In this document: positions 37,626-46,289 of the stretch, piece by piece
How the letters are laid out: each line of letters begins with the position of its first letter
How positions within the stretch are numbered: position 1 is the first letter of the stretch
NCBI RefSeq assembly: GCF_004799325.1
Contig: NZ_SSMD01000003.1
Location: 62,001 to 126,000 of the forward strand
Length of the DNA: 64,000 nucleotides
Source of the DNA: Thalassobius vesicularis
Lineage (GTDB): Bacteria > Pseudomonadota > Alphaproteobacteria > Rhodobacterales > Rhodobacteraceae
Direction of reading: 5' to 3'
Program-made: the position numbers and the translations under genes
The notes under the pieces: generated by a model
Told to the model about the DNA's origin: nothing
What the model saw: the letters and a program-made list of their open reading frames with translations, nothing else
Database searches by the model: none

Positions 37626-38120
37626 ATGTGCCGCCACCACCACCATACCCGCCGCGCCACGCTGGCCCTGCTGGCCGCCACGCCGTTCCTGTCCGCCTGC
37701 AAGGCCGAGGCCGCCGGCCCCGAGGACATCCGCTGGGGCCGCGAAGTGTGCGAAATTTGCGGCATGATCATCTCGGATCCGGGCTATGCCTCGGAAATCC
37801 GGGGGGGACCGGACCGTAAGCTGGTGAAATTCGACGATATCGGCGATGCGATCAACTGGCTGAAGGAACAGCCGTGGAAGGACGACCCGAGCATCGAGTT
37901 CTGGGTGCGCGACTATGGCACCCGGCAGGATTGGCTGGACGCGCGGCAGGCGCATTACCAGCGGGGCGTGATCTCGCCCATGGATTACGGGTTCGCGGCG
38001 CTGTCGGCACCGTCCACGGATTCGATCAGTTTCGAAGAAATGCGCCGCGATGTGCTGGCCAGGGGGTTGACCTGGCGCTGCATTCCGGGCGGAGAAGACG
38101 GGGAGGGACATAAAGGATGA
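37626..38120 (+). CDS. nosL: NosL, copper-chaperone lipoprotein
   Basis: A 164-residue lipoprotein with lipobox 'FLSAC' (lipidated Cys25). The Cu(I)-binding region 'CEICGMIISDPGYA' lies near residues 46-60, and 'RKLVKFDDIGD' follows. NosL hands copper to the NosZ assembly machinery. The N-terminus has four consecutive His residues (4-7), which would stay with the cleaved signal. The stop overlaps nosY. Confidence 0.93.
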   Translation: MCRHHHHTRRATLALLAATPFLSACKAEAAGPEDIRWGREVCEICGMIISDPGYASEIRGGPDRKLVKFDDIGDAINWLKEQPWKDDPSIEFWVRDYGTRQDWLDARQAHYQRGVISPMDYGFAALSAPSTDSISFEEMRRDVLARGLTWRCIPGGEDGEGHKG

Positions 38121-39010
38121 ACGCCATGAGCACCGACCCGTTTACGCCACTGCCCAGCACCCGTAGTGCAGGCCCCGTGCCGCGCACCGGCGTGTCGCTG
38201 ATCCTGCGGCTGGAGCTGTCGGAATCGCTGCGCTCGCGCTGGTTCCATTTCTATTCGTTGGTCGTGGTGGGGCTGATGCTGCTGCTGATCACCACCGGCA
38301 TTTCCGAAAGCCGCGTGCTGGGCTTTACCGGCCTGTCGCGCCTGCTGGTCAGCTATATCCAGATCGCGATGGCGGTGCTGCCGCTGTTCATCATCGTGAC
38401 GACCGCGCGGTCCATGGTGGGTGACCGTGAGGCGGGCAACCTGGAATACATGCTGGCCTTTCCGGTCTCGCTGACGACCTGGTACTGGGGGCGGTTCCTG
38501 GCGCGGCTGGTGCTGGTGCTGGCCCCGGTGGGCGTGGCGCTGATCGTCGCCGGTGTTTACGGCATGGCGATGGGCCATGCGGTGCCGTGGTGGCATATCG
38601 GCCTGTATTCGGGGCTGATCGCCGCGCTGGCGACGTGTTTCCTGGGGCTGGGCTTCCTGATCTCGGCCTGGTCGCGGTCCACCGAGGTGGCGCTGGGGGC
38701 CAGCCTGCTGATCTGGCTGCTGCTGGTGGCGCTGTTGGACCTGTTGCTGCTGTCGGTGCTGATCCAGCAGCGGGTGTCCTCGGACCTGGTGATCGGGATT
38801 GCGCTGGCGAACCCGTTGCAGGCGTTCCGCACCGCCTCGATGATCCTGTTCGATCCGCAGCTGATCCTGCTGGGGCCGTCGTCCTATGTCATCCTCGATA
38901 ACTTCGGGGTGAATGGCTATGTCGCCTGGGCGATGGGCTATCCGGTGGCGCTGGGTTTGGCGCTGGCAGGGCTGGGGTTCTGGCGCTTCCGCAAAAGCGA
39001 TCTGGTCTGA
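38117..39010 (+). CDS. nosY: NosY, ABC transporter permease
   Basis: A 297-residue membrane protein of the ABC-2 type with about six helices. Typical features are 'ARSMVGDREAGNLEYMLAFPVS' (the coupling region near residue 95) and 'ANPLQAFRTASM' near 235. It would form the membrane part of NosDFY. It ends exactly where the convergent TlpA-like gene ends. Confidence 0.94.
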   Translation: MNAMSTDPFTPLPSTRSAGPVPRTGVSLILRLELSESLRSRWFHFYSLVVVGLMLLLITTGISESRVLGFTGLSRLLVSYIQIAMAVLPLFIIVTTARSMVGDREAGNLEYMLAFPVSLTTWYWGRFLARLVLVLAPVGVALIVAGVYGMAMGHAVPWWHIGLYSGLIAALATCFLGLGFLISAWSRSTEVALGASLLIWLLLVALLDLLLLSVLIQQRVSSDLVIGIALANPLQAFRTASMILFDPQLILLGPSSYVILDNFGVNGYVAWAMGYPVALGLALAGLGFWRFRKSDLV

Positions 39011-39544
39011 TCAGAGCAGAGATGTAAGCCACGACAGGGTGGGGGCGTCATCCCAGACGGCCTCGCCCGAGACGAGGGAGAGCGTGTGGCTGTCCCGACC
39101 GATCACGAAGACCGAGGGCAACAGCTCGGTATCCAGCACGGCCTTCAGGTTTTCGCCGTCCCCCATCAGCACAGGCAGGTTGTCGATGCCCAGACGGGTG
39201 TAGAACTTGCGCACGGCGTTCGGGCCGCGCCAGTCAAAGGCCAGCGGCAGCACGGTGGGCCCCTCGGGGCCCAGTTGCGCGGCAAGGCGCGACAGGGTGG
39301 GCAGTTCGCGCTGGCAGGGCACGCACCACGGCCCCCAGAGCGGCAGGACCAGCACCGAGCCGGCCCAGTCGGACAGCGGGCGGGTCTGGCCCTCAGCATC
39401 CGTCAGTTTCAGCAAAGAGGCGTCGCGCGGGGGCTGCACCGGGCGGGCGCGGCTGGCGGCAGAGGCAGCGCCCTCCGCAAACGCAAAATCCGGCCGGGCG
39501 CAAAGCGCGCCCAGACCGGCCACAAGCCCGCGACGAGAGATCAT
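39011..39544 (-). CDS. TlpA/ResA-like periplasmic thioredoxin
   Basis: A 177-residue exported thioredoxin-fold protein with a signal peptide ('RRGLVAGLGALC', double Arg near the start). The redox motif is W-C-V-P-C near residue 75 in 'PLWGPWCVPCQRELP'. TlpA-type proteins keep CuA Cys ligands and SCO partners reduced. The start at 39544 overlaps the SCO stop (TGATG), so SCO and TlpA are co-translated. Role in NosZ CuA maturation is inferred. Confidence 0.88.
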   Translation of the reverse strand: MISRRGLVAGLGALCARPDFAFAEGAASAASRARPVQPPRDASLLKLTDAEGQTRPLSDWAGSVLVLPLWGPWCVPCQRELPTLSRLAAQLGPEGPTVLPLAFDWRGPNAVRKFYTRLGIDNLPVLMGDGENLKAVLDTELLPSVFVIGRDSHTLSLVSGEAVWDDAPTLSWLTSLL

Positions 39545-40158
39545 CACCCGTTGCCGCCTTCGACGGCCATGATGCTGCGCATGTCGGCGGCCATATCCTC
39601 GGCGGCGACGCCATGCGGGTAGCGTTTGATCAGCATCCCCGCCGGGTCCAGAAACGCCATCGAGGCGGTGTGATCCATCGTATAGAGATCCGGGCGCGCC
39701 GGGTCCGAGATGTTTTTCTGGTAGCGCGCGTTGAACACTTTGACCATGTGGTCGGTATAGGCCTTTGGCCCGCGCAGCCCGACGATCCGCTTGTCGAAGA
39801 AGGCCAGGTATTCCTGCAGCAGCTTGGCGGTGTCCTGTTCGGGATCGACGGTGACGAAAACCGGGGTCAGCTTGTCGGCATCCTCGCCCAGCAGCTCCAG
39901 CGCGTCGGCCATGGTGGACAGCGAGGTCGGGCAGACGTCAGGGCAGCCGGTATAACCGAAATAGACCAGCAGGAAACGGCCCTGGAAATCCTCGTTCGTG
40001 ACGGCGTTGCCATAGAGGTCTTCCATCATGTAGCGGCGGGGGCGTTCGTCGTTCATCGCCTCGGCCGCGCCCGGTTCCAGATCGGCGTGCTGGGCCCAGG
40101 CATAGGGGGCGGCGAGCGCCGCGAATGCGGTGGTCAGGAACAGGCGGCGGTTGAACAT
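39544..40158 (-). CDS. SCO1/SenC copper-delivery protein
   Basis: A 204-residue SCO protein with an N-terminal export signal ('RRLFLTTAFAALAAPYAWAQ'). The copper site is complete: C-x3-C in 'FGYTGCPDVCPTS' near residue 82 and His in 'YTMDHTASMAFLD' near residue 168. SCO proteins load Cu into CuA centres of cytochrome oxidase or NosZ. Its place at the end of the nos cluster points to NosZ. The ATG at 40158 has AAGGA upstream; an FNR-type box lies 54 bases further on. Confidence 0.93.
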   Translation of the reverse strand: MFNRRLFLTTAFAALAAPYAWAQHADLEPGAAEAMNDERPRRYMMEDLYGNAVTNEDFQGRFLLVYFGYTGCPDVCPTSLSTMADALELLGEDADKLTPVFVTVDPEQDTAKLLQEYLAFFDKRIVGLRGPKAYTDHMVKVFNARYQKNISDPARPDLYTMDHTASMAFLDPAGMLIKRYPHGVAAEDMAADMRSIMAVEGGNG

Positions 40159-40211
40159 GATCGGTCCTTTCTTGGCTTGGGCAGACCTTACGCGCAAAGA
40201 AACCCGACGCC

Positions 40212-40225
40212 TTGACTTAGGTCAG
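40212..40225. promoter_or_regulatory. FNR/NnrR-type box before SCO
   Basis: TTGAC-TTAG-GTCAG differs from the FNR consensus by one base. It lies 54 bases upstream of the SCO ATG and 61 bases before the divergent BASS transporter gene. Confidence 0.6.
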
Positions 40226-40285
40226 GGCGATGGGGTCGCAAAGGCGTGAAAAGGCGGCGACGCAAGTCACCCTGTAGGAGACCCC

Positions 40286-41146
40286 ATGACTGCCCTTCTT
40301 GCCGCCTTTTTGCCCGTCGCGATGATGATCCTGATGTTCTCGTTGGGTTTGCGATTGTCGCTGCGCGATGTCGCTGTGGAATTTCGAAACCCGCGTGCCC
40401 TGCTGATCGGGCTGGCGGTGCAGGTGATCGGCCTGCCGCTGCTGGCGTGGATGGTGGGCGTGGCCGCGCTGCTGCCGCCGGTGATGCTGGCGGGGCTGTT
40501 GCTGGTTGCGGCGTCCCCCGGGGGGGTGACCTCGAACTACGCGGCGCTGCTGATGCGGGGCAAGGTGGGGCTGTCGGTCAGCATGACGCTGGTGACCAGT
40601 CTGGCCGCGCCGATCACGCTGCCGCTGGTGTTGTGGCTGACCGGGGCCGCCGATCTGGATGGCGGCGGGCTGTGGAAAATCTCGCTTGGGATGACGGCGG
40701 TCGCGCTGGTGCCGATGGGGCTGGCGATGGGGCTGCGCCGGGTGTGGCCGGGGATCGTGACCGGTCTGGTCCGCGTGGTCGATCCGCTGGCGCGGGCGCT
40801 GTTCGTGCTGATGGTGATCGCCACCTTTGCGCAGAACTGGGACGCGATGGGTGAAACGTTCGGCCAGGTCGGGCTGCCGGTCATTATGCTGGCGATCCTG
40901 GTGCCGTGCTTTGGCTTTGGCGTGGCCTGGGCGATGGACCTGGGCGGGCCCGAGCGCCGGACGGTGATCACCGAGGCCAGCCTGCAGAACGTGGCGATCA
41001 CGATCTTTGTCGCGGGCAAGCTGCTGGGCATGCCCGAGCTGGCGATCCCCGGGCTGATCTATGCGGTGATGATGAACGTGGTGATCTTGGTGATGATCGG
41101 CATCGTCGCCCTGCGCGCCGGAGGGTTCCAGCGCACTGCCGCCTGA
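40286..41146 (+). CDS. BASS family sodium-dependent transporter
   Basis: A 286-residue membrane protein with about nine to ten helices, related to the bile acid:sodium symporter family. The family segment 'LLLVAASPGGVTSNYAALLM' (short for the crossover helix) is visible near residues 72-92, and 'ITEASLQNVAITIF' near 228 is the second crossover. Bacterial members carry organic anions such as pantoate or pyruvate; the substrate here is unknown. A TAGGAG site precedes the ATG. Confidence 0.88.
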   Translation: MTALLAAFLPVAMMILMFSLGLRLSLRDVAVEFRNPRALLIGLAVQVIGLPLLAWMVGVAALLPPVMLAGLLLVAASPGGVTSNYAALLMRGKVGLSVSMTLVTSLAAPITLPLVLWLTGAADLDGGGLWKISLGMTAVALVPMGLAMGLRRVWPGIVTGLVRVVDPLARALFVLMVIATFAQNWDAMGETFGQVGLPVIMLAILVPCFGFGVAWAMDLGGPERRTVITEASLQNVAITIFVAGKLLGMPELAIPGLIYAVMMNVVILVMIGIVALRAGGFQRTAA

Positions 41147-41163
41147 TCCAGTCCGCAGACACG

Positions 41164-41200
41164 AAAAAACCGCGCCCGGTTGGGGCGCGGTTTTGTTTTG
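41164..41200. terminator. Bidirectional terminator between the BASS gene and tkt
   Basis: AAAACCGCGCCC (41166-41177) pairs with GGGCGCGGTTTT (41183-41194), then GTTTTG follows. The upstream A-run makes it work for tkt as well. Confidence 0.9.
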
Positions 41201-41215
41201 GTCACGCGGCTGAGG

Positions 41216-43234
41216 TTACAGCAGCGATTTGACCTTGTCGGCCACGGCTTGCGCGGTGATGCCGAATTTCTCGTACAGCACTTCGGCCGGGGCAGAGGCG
41301 CCGAACGACGCCATGCCCACGAAACCGGCCTTGGCTTCGCGGCCACGCTCGCCCAGCAGCAGCTTGTCCCAGCCACCGTCACGCACGGCGGCCTCGACGC
41401 CCACGCGGACGGGGCCAGCGGGCAGAACGCGCTTGCGGTAGGCTTCGTCCTGCTCGGCGAACAGCTCCATGCAGGGCATGGAGACGACGCGGGTGCCGAT
41501 GCCGGCGGCTTGCAGCAACTCGCGGGCTTCCATCGCGATGGAGACCTCGGAGCCGGTGGCGATCAGGATGGCCTGACGCTTGCCCTCGGCCTCGGCCAGC
41601 ACATAGCCGCCCTGGGCGACCAGGTTTTTCTGGCTGTGGTTGACGCGCATGGTCGGCAGGTTCTGACGGGTCAGCGACAGTACCGAGGGGGTTTCCTTGG
41701 TGGTCAGCGCGATTTCCCAGCTTTCCGCGGTTTCCACGGTGTCGCAGGGGCGGAACACGTAGGTGTTGGGCGTCGCGCGGCTGATGGCCAGGTGTTCCAC
41801 CGGCTGGTGGGTCGGGCCGTCTTCGCCCAGACCGATGCTGTCATGGGTCATCACGAAAACGCTGGGGATGCGCATCAGCGCGGCCAGACGCATCGAGGGG
41901 CGGGCGTAGTCGGTGAACGCCATGAAGGTGCCGCCATAGGGGCGCACGCCGCCATGCAGCGCCATGCCGTTCATCGCGGCGGCCATGCCGTGTTCGCGGA
42001 TGCCCCAGTGGATGTAGCGGCCCGCGCGGTTGTCCAGATCGAAGATGCCCAGATCGCCGGTCTTGGTGTTGTTCGAGCCGGTCAGGTCAGCCGAGCCACC
42101 GACGGTTTCGGGCAGGATCGGGTTGACGACTTCCAGCACCACCTCAGAGGATTTGCGAGTGGCGTGCTTGGGCTTTTCTTCGCTGATCTGCTTTTTCAGG
42201 GCGCGGATGGTGGCCGACAGTTTTTTCGGCGCGTCCAGCGCGTAGATGCGGGCGAATTCTTCCTGCTTGCGGCCCGAGATCGAGGCCAGGCGGGCCTCCC
42301 ACTCGGCGCGGTCTGCGGCGCCACGGCTGCCGATGGCTTCCCATGCGGCCTTGATGTCGGCGGGCACTTCGAACGGGCCCGAAGCCCAGCCATAGGCTTC
42401 TTTGGTGGCGGCGATCAGCTTGGGATCGGTCAGCGCGCCGTGGCCCTTGGAGGTGTCCTGCGCCGCCGAACCCAGTGCGATATGGGTCTTGCAGGCGATC
42501 ATCGAGGGCTTCTTGGTCGTCTTCGCCTTGGCGATGGCGGCGTCGATTTCCTCGGGGTTGTGGCCGTCGATTTCCTGCACGTGCCAGCCCGACGCCTTGA
42601 AGCGCGCGACCTGATCGGTGCGGTCAGCCAGATCGACGGTGCCGTCGATGGTGATGTTGTTGTTGTCCCACAGCACGATCAGGTGACCCAGCTGGTGACG
42701 CCCGGCCAGGCCGATCGCCTCTTGGCTGACGCCTTCCATCAGGCAGCCGTCGCCGGCGATCACGTAGGTGTAGTGGTCGACGATCTTCTTACCGTAGCGG
42801 GCGCGCTGGATTTCCTCGGCCATGGCAAAGCCGACGGCGTTCGAGATACCCTGACCCAGCGGGCCGGTGGTGGTTTCAATGCCCTCGGCGTGGCCGTATT
42901 CCGGGTGGCCGGCGGTTTTCGCGCCCCACTGGCGGAAATTGCGGATCTCCTCCAGCGTGATGTCCTTGTAGCCGGTGAGGTACAGCAGCGAGTAGAGCAG
43001 CATCGAGCCGTGACCGGCCGACAGGATGAAGCGGTCGCGGTCGGGCCAGCGCGGCGCCGAGGCGTCGAATTTCAGGTGTTTCTCGAACAGCACGGTGGCC
43101 ACGTCCGCCATGCCCATCGGCATGCCCGAATGGCCCGAATTGGCGGCGTGAATGGCGTCCAGCGTCAGGGCGCGGATGGCGGCGGCCTTGAACCAGTGGT
43201 CGGGATTGCTGTTGCGCAGGGCAGTGATATCCAC
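41216..43234 (-). CDS. tkt: Transketolase
   Basis: A 672-residue thiamine diphosphate enzyme of the pentose phosphate and Calvin pathways. '[14 protein letters not shown]' near residue 32, '[14 protein letters not shown]' near 122, the ThDP motif '[13 protein letters not shown]' near 160 and '[18 protein letters not shown]' near 475 are diagnostic. No other carbon-cycle genes are adjacent apart from gap further away. A terminator follows. Confidence 0.97.
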   Translation of the reverse strand: MDITALRNSNPDHWFKAAAIRALTLDAIHAANSGHSGMPMGMADVATVLFEKHLKFDASAPRWPDRDRFILSAGHGSMLLYSLLYLTGYKDITLEEIRNFRQWGAKTAGHPEYGHAEGIETTTGPLGQGISNAVGFAMAEEIQRARYGKKIVDHYTYVIAGDGCLMEGVSQEAIGLAGRHQLGHLIVLWDNNNITIDGTVDLADRTDQVARFKASGWHVQEIDGHNPEEIDAAIAKAKTTKKPSMIACKTHIALGSAAQDTSKGHGALTDPKLIAATKEAYGWASGPFEVPADIKAAWEAIGSRGAADRAEWEARLASISGRKQEEFARIYALDAPKKLSATIRALKKQISEEKPKHATRKSSEVVLEVVNPILPETVGGSADLTGSNNTKTGDLGIFDLDNRAGRYIHWGIREHGMAAAMNGMALHGGVRPYGGTFMAFTDYARPSMRLAALMRIPSVFVMTHDSIGLGEDGPTHQPVEHLAISRATPNTYVFRPCDTVETAESWEIALTTKETPSVLSLTRQNLPTMRVNHSQKNLVAQGGYVLAEAEGKRQAILIATGSEVSIAMEARELLQAAGIGTRVVSMPCMELFAEQDEAYRKRVLPAGPVRVGVEAAVRDGGWDKLLLGERGREAKAGFVGMASFGASAPAEVLYEKFGITAQAVADKVKSLL

Positions 43235-43437
43235 GGCGAGAGTCCTTTGATCCGGTGAATGAGTGCTTGACCGCTCAATACCAGCCTAAGACCAGAGTGC
43301 AAGCGTGCCGTCTAACCCATTGGGCCGGAAGGGGGCGCATTTTCCGGGGGCATTGGGTAAACTTGGCGCAAAGCGCAGCCAAAACGATTCGCGCGCCGAA
43401 TTTCCGGGCGGCTTGATAATAACGGAAGGTTGAGGTC

Positions 43438-43920
43438 ATGAGCGAAATCAGCGAATTGGAGGGCCGGATCACAGCCGCCCTGGACCGCATCTCGCGCGGG
43501 GTGGACGGGTTGTCCGACGGGGCCGGGGACACGGCCGAGGTTGAGCGTCTGACGCAGGCGCTGGAAGAAGAGCGCACCGCCACCGCCCAGCTGGAGCAGC
43601 GCGTGAAGGCGCTGCGCGAGCGGCTGGACCAGAAGGTATCGGCGTTGGAGGCAGCGCTGGACGAGGCGCGCGAGGCGGTCACCTCGATGGACACCGAATT
43701 GCAGCAGCTGCGCGACGTGAACGACCAGCTGCGCGAAAGCAACGTGGCGCTGCGGGATGCGAATGCCGCCGGTCTGGCCGATGCCGACCTGATCAACGCC
43801 GCCATGATGGCCGAGCTGGACGCCCTGCGCGCCACCCGCGCCGCCGACGCCGCCGAGATGGGCGCCGTGCTGACCCAGCTGGACGCGATCCTGGATGGCG
43901 CCAAAGAGGAGAACGCCTGA
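43438..43920 (+). CDS. Coiled-coil protein upstream of zapA
   Basis: A 160-residue acidic protein without membrane segments. Residues about 35-110 form a continuous heptad pattern rich in Glu, Leu, Gln and Arg ('VERLTQALEEERTATAQLEQ'), so a long coiled coil is expected. It overlaps zapA (TGATG), so the two are co-translated. A cell-division role, perhaps like ZapB with ZapA, is inferred from this pairing only. Confidence 0.8.
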   Translation: MSEISELEGRITAALDRISRGVDGLSDGAGDTAEVERLTQALEEERTATAQLEQRVKALRERLDQKVSALEAALDEAREAVTSMDTELQQLRDVNDQLRESNVALRDANAAGLADADLINAAMMAELDALRATRAADAAEMGAVLTQLDAILDGAKEENA

Positions 43921-44315
43921 TGCCCGAGGTTGAAATCAAGATCGGTGGCCGCGGTTTCGATGTCTCCTGCCAGGAGGGCGAGGAGCACTATCTGCACTCG
44001 GCCGCCAAGATGTTGGACGACGAGGCGCAGGCGCTGGCCAGCCAGATCGGGCGTCTGCCCGAGGCGCGGATGTTGCTGATGGCGGGGCTGATGCTGGCCG
44101 ACAAGACCGCCGGGGTCGAGGATCGCCTGCGCGAGATGCAGGTGCAGGTGGACACGCTGAAAACCGAGCTGGAGCGGCTGAAAAACGCTCCCAAGGCCGA
44201 GCCAACGCGCGTCGAGGTGCCGGTGGTGCCGCAAAGCGTGCTGGAAACCCTGGCCGAGGTTGCCGCCCGCGCCGAGGCGCTGGCCAGCCAGATCGAAGAA
44301 CGCGCCGAAAGCTGA
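43920..44315 (+). CDS. zapA: Cell division protein ZapA
   Basis: A 131-residue ZapA, which crosslinks FtsZ filaments. The N-terminal globular part is typical ('VEIKIGGRGFDVSCQEGEEHYL', residues 3-25) with a following coiled coil (about 70-100). The C-terminal 35 residues are a further helical extension. It is the second gene of a two-gene operon. Confidence 0.92.
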   Translation: MPEVEIKIGGRGFDVSCQEGEEHYLHSAAKMLDDEAQALASQIGRLPEARMLLMAGLMLADKTAGVEDRLREMQVQVDTLKTELERLKNAPKAEPTRVEVPVVPQSVLETLAEVAARAEALASQIEERAES

Positions 44316-44317
44316 GA

Positions 44318-44956
44318 TCAGGGGCGGGCAGGGCCGGCTTTGCGCCGGACCTTGCCGCCAGTCACCTCGTAGCTGTGCAGCAGGTGGCGTAGGCGCAACA
44401 ACGCCAGAGCCGCCACTGCAAGGGCCGCCAGCAGGCCTAAGCCGTCGCTGATCATCGGCCAGATCTGCGCCAGGTTATGCCCGGCCCCAGCCCCCAGACC
44501 GACATAGACGGTGACCCAGACCGCCTCGCCCGCGATGGCGGCGAGGGTGAAGCCGCGCCAGCCCATCCGGGCCGCGCCCGAGGCAAGGTTCACGTAGGGC
44601 CCCAGCGGGCTGAGCAGCCAGCGCGACAGGAAGACGGCAATGCTGCCGCGGTCTCGGGTCAGGCGGGTGGCACGGCCGAGGGCATGGGCCTGACGGCCGC
44701 CCTTGGCCTCGATCCGGGTGACGAGGCCACTGCCGGAGCGGCCCAGCCAGAACCCGGCCTGATCGCCCAGCACCGCGCCGCCCAGTGCGCCCAGCACCAC
44801 GGCGGTGGGGCTGAGATCGCCCGAGGCGGCAAAGCCCCCGGCCGCCATCATCACCAGCGAGGCAGGCACGGGCAGGGCAAGGCAGGACAACAGCGTCACC
44901 AGCGTCAGGAAGGGCACGCCGTAGTCGGGCAGCAGGTCCAGCAGCAGATCGTTCAT
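44318..44956 (-). CDS. DedA family membrane protein
   Basis: A 212-residue membrane protein of the DedA/VTT family. 'VPASLVMMAAGGFAASG' near residue 30, 'GDQAGFWLGRSG' near 65 and the family segment 'LSRWLLSPLGPYVNLASGAARM' type region near 110 are visible. DedA proteins act in phospholipid (undecaprenyl phosphate or PE) flipping and membrane potential. The ATG overlaps the stop of the upstream small gene. It ends 2 bases from zapA on the other strand. Confidence 0.88.
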   Translation of the reverse strand: MNDLLLDLLPDYGVPFLTLVTLLSCLALPVPASLVMMAAGGFAASGDLSPTAVVLGALGGAVLGDQAGFWLGRSGSGLVTRIEAKGGRQAHALGRATRLTRDRGSIAVFLSRWLLSPLGPYVNLASGAARMGWRGFTLAAIAGEAVWVTVYVGLGAGAGHNLAQIWPMISDGLGLLAALAVAALALLRLRHLLHSYEVTGGKVRRKAGPARP

Positions 44957-45294
44957 TTGGTCGCGCCAAGCGTCGCCGTCAGATCGGAAATCAGCGCCCC
45001 TACGGGGCGGTTCTGGGCGTGGGCGATATCCTCGAGCGTTTGCCTGCGTTGCGTGTCAGGGATGTGAAGCGCGTCCAGCACCTGATCCGGCGGCACCTCC
45101 CACGCGTGGGATACGAAGCGGACAGTCATCCACGGCTCTAACGGCGGATGGCCGCCCTGGGTCTGGTGCCAGTAGACCGCGTGGACGGCAAAGCGCGCCG
45201 CGAACACCAGCGCCACGACCACCGCAAGGGCCGAGATCACCACCGTCGGGCGATGCTGTTGCCACAAAAGACGAAGGGGCGCTGGCCGTTTCAT
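44953..45294 (-). CDS. Small membrane-anchored protein, function unknown
   Basis: A 113-residue protein with one N-terminal membrane segment (about 17-38) and a periplasmic or cytoplasmic tail that includes 'TVRFVSHAWEVPPDQVLDAL'. The tail looks like a small helical domain. It is translationally coupled to the DedA gene (ATGA) and may work with it. I do not recognise a family. Confidence 0.7.
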   Translation of the reverse strand: MKRPAPLRLLWQQHRPTVVISALAVVVALVFAARFAVHAVYWHQTQGGHPPLEPWMTVRFVSHAWEVPPDQVLDALHIPDTQRRQTLEDIAHAQNRPVGALISDLTATLGATK

Positions 45295-45334
45295 GGCCGC
45301 GCCCCTTCGGTATGTCGCGTCGCCGTCATGGGGT

Positions 45335-45697
<363 letters not shown>

Positions 45698-45745
45698 TGT
45701 CGTTTCCTTCAGGCCATGCGGCCGTTTCTATGGGGGCGAGGTGTC

Positions 45746-45982
45746 TTAGTCCGGGGCCTTGGTGGTCAGGGCCAGCGCGTGCAATTCGCCCTGCGGGCCG
45801 TCCATCTTGCCCTTCAGCGCGGCATAGACGGCGCGCTGCTGCTGCACCCGGTTCATGCCACGGAAGCTTTCGTCGATGATCATCGCGGACATGTGACGCC
45901 CGTCATCGCCTTCGACGGCGATCTTGGCATTGGGAAAGCTTGCGCGCAGCAGATCCTCGAGTTCCTGTGCGTAAATGGCCAT
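45746..45982 (-). CDS. bolA: BolA family protein
   Basis: A 78-residue BolA/IbaG-type protein. 'IAVEGDDGRHMSAMIIDESFRGMNRVQQQR' type core is split here as 'EGDDGRHMSAMII' and 'FRGMNRVQQQRAVYAAL', with the conserved HxxR-like region and a His late in the chain ('ELHALAL'). It forms 2Fe-2S complexes with Grx4 encoded 48 bases downstream. The start at 45982 gives the family length. Confidence 0.94.
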   Translation of the reverse strand: MAIYAQELEDLLRASFPNAKIAVEGDDGRHMSAMIIDESFRGMNRVQQQRAVYAALKGKMDGPQGELHALALTTKAPD

Positions 45983-46289
45983 TTGGGTCTCCGGGATTCT
46001 TCTGTTTGTTGGGGTGAATCTAGGCCGAGACGGGGGCAGGTGCAAGACACGTGGCGGAGAGATTCTGGGAACATGACTTTGTGGCGCATGTTTAGAGGGG
46101 TGCCCGATCGCTAAGGGTGCGGATTTCCGCAATGGCCGGGGCGGGGTGCGCCGGGGTAGGACGGTATTGCGCCCACGGGTGCGGCGATTTCAGCAAGTCA
46201 TTTCAAACCGCTGCGGGCCATGCCTGTCAGCAGAAACAAGAGGGGCCGCAAGTGCGGCCCCTCTCATTTTGTCACATTGGGTCAAAGCG
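45983..46289. other. Intergenic region between bolA and purL
   Basis: This 307-base gap holds the upstream region of bolA and the terminator of purL (46239-46264). I see no credible gene, tRNA or repeat in the remaining 250 bases. Confidence 0.5.
46239..46264 (-). terminator. Terminator of purL
   Basis: AGAGGGGCCGC-AAGT-GCGGCCCCTCT, an 11-bp perfect stem. On the minus strand it is followed by TGTTTC, a weak T-run. Confidence 0.75.
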
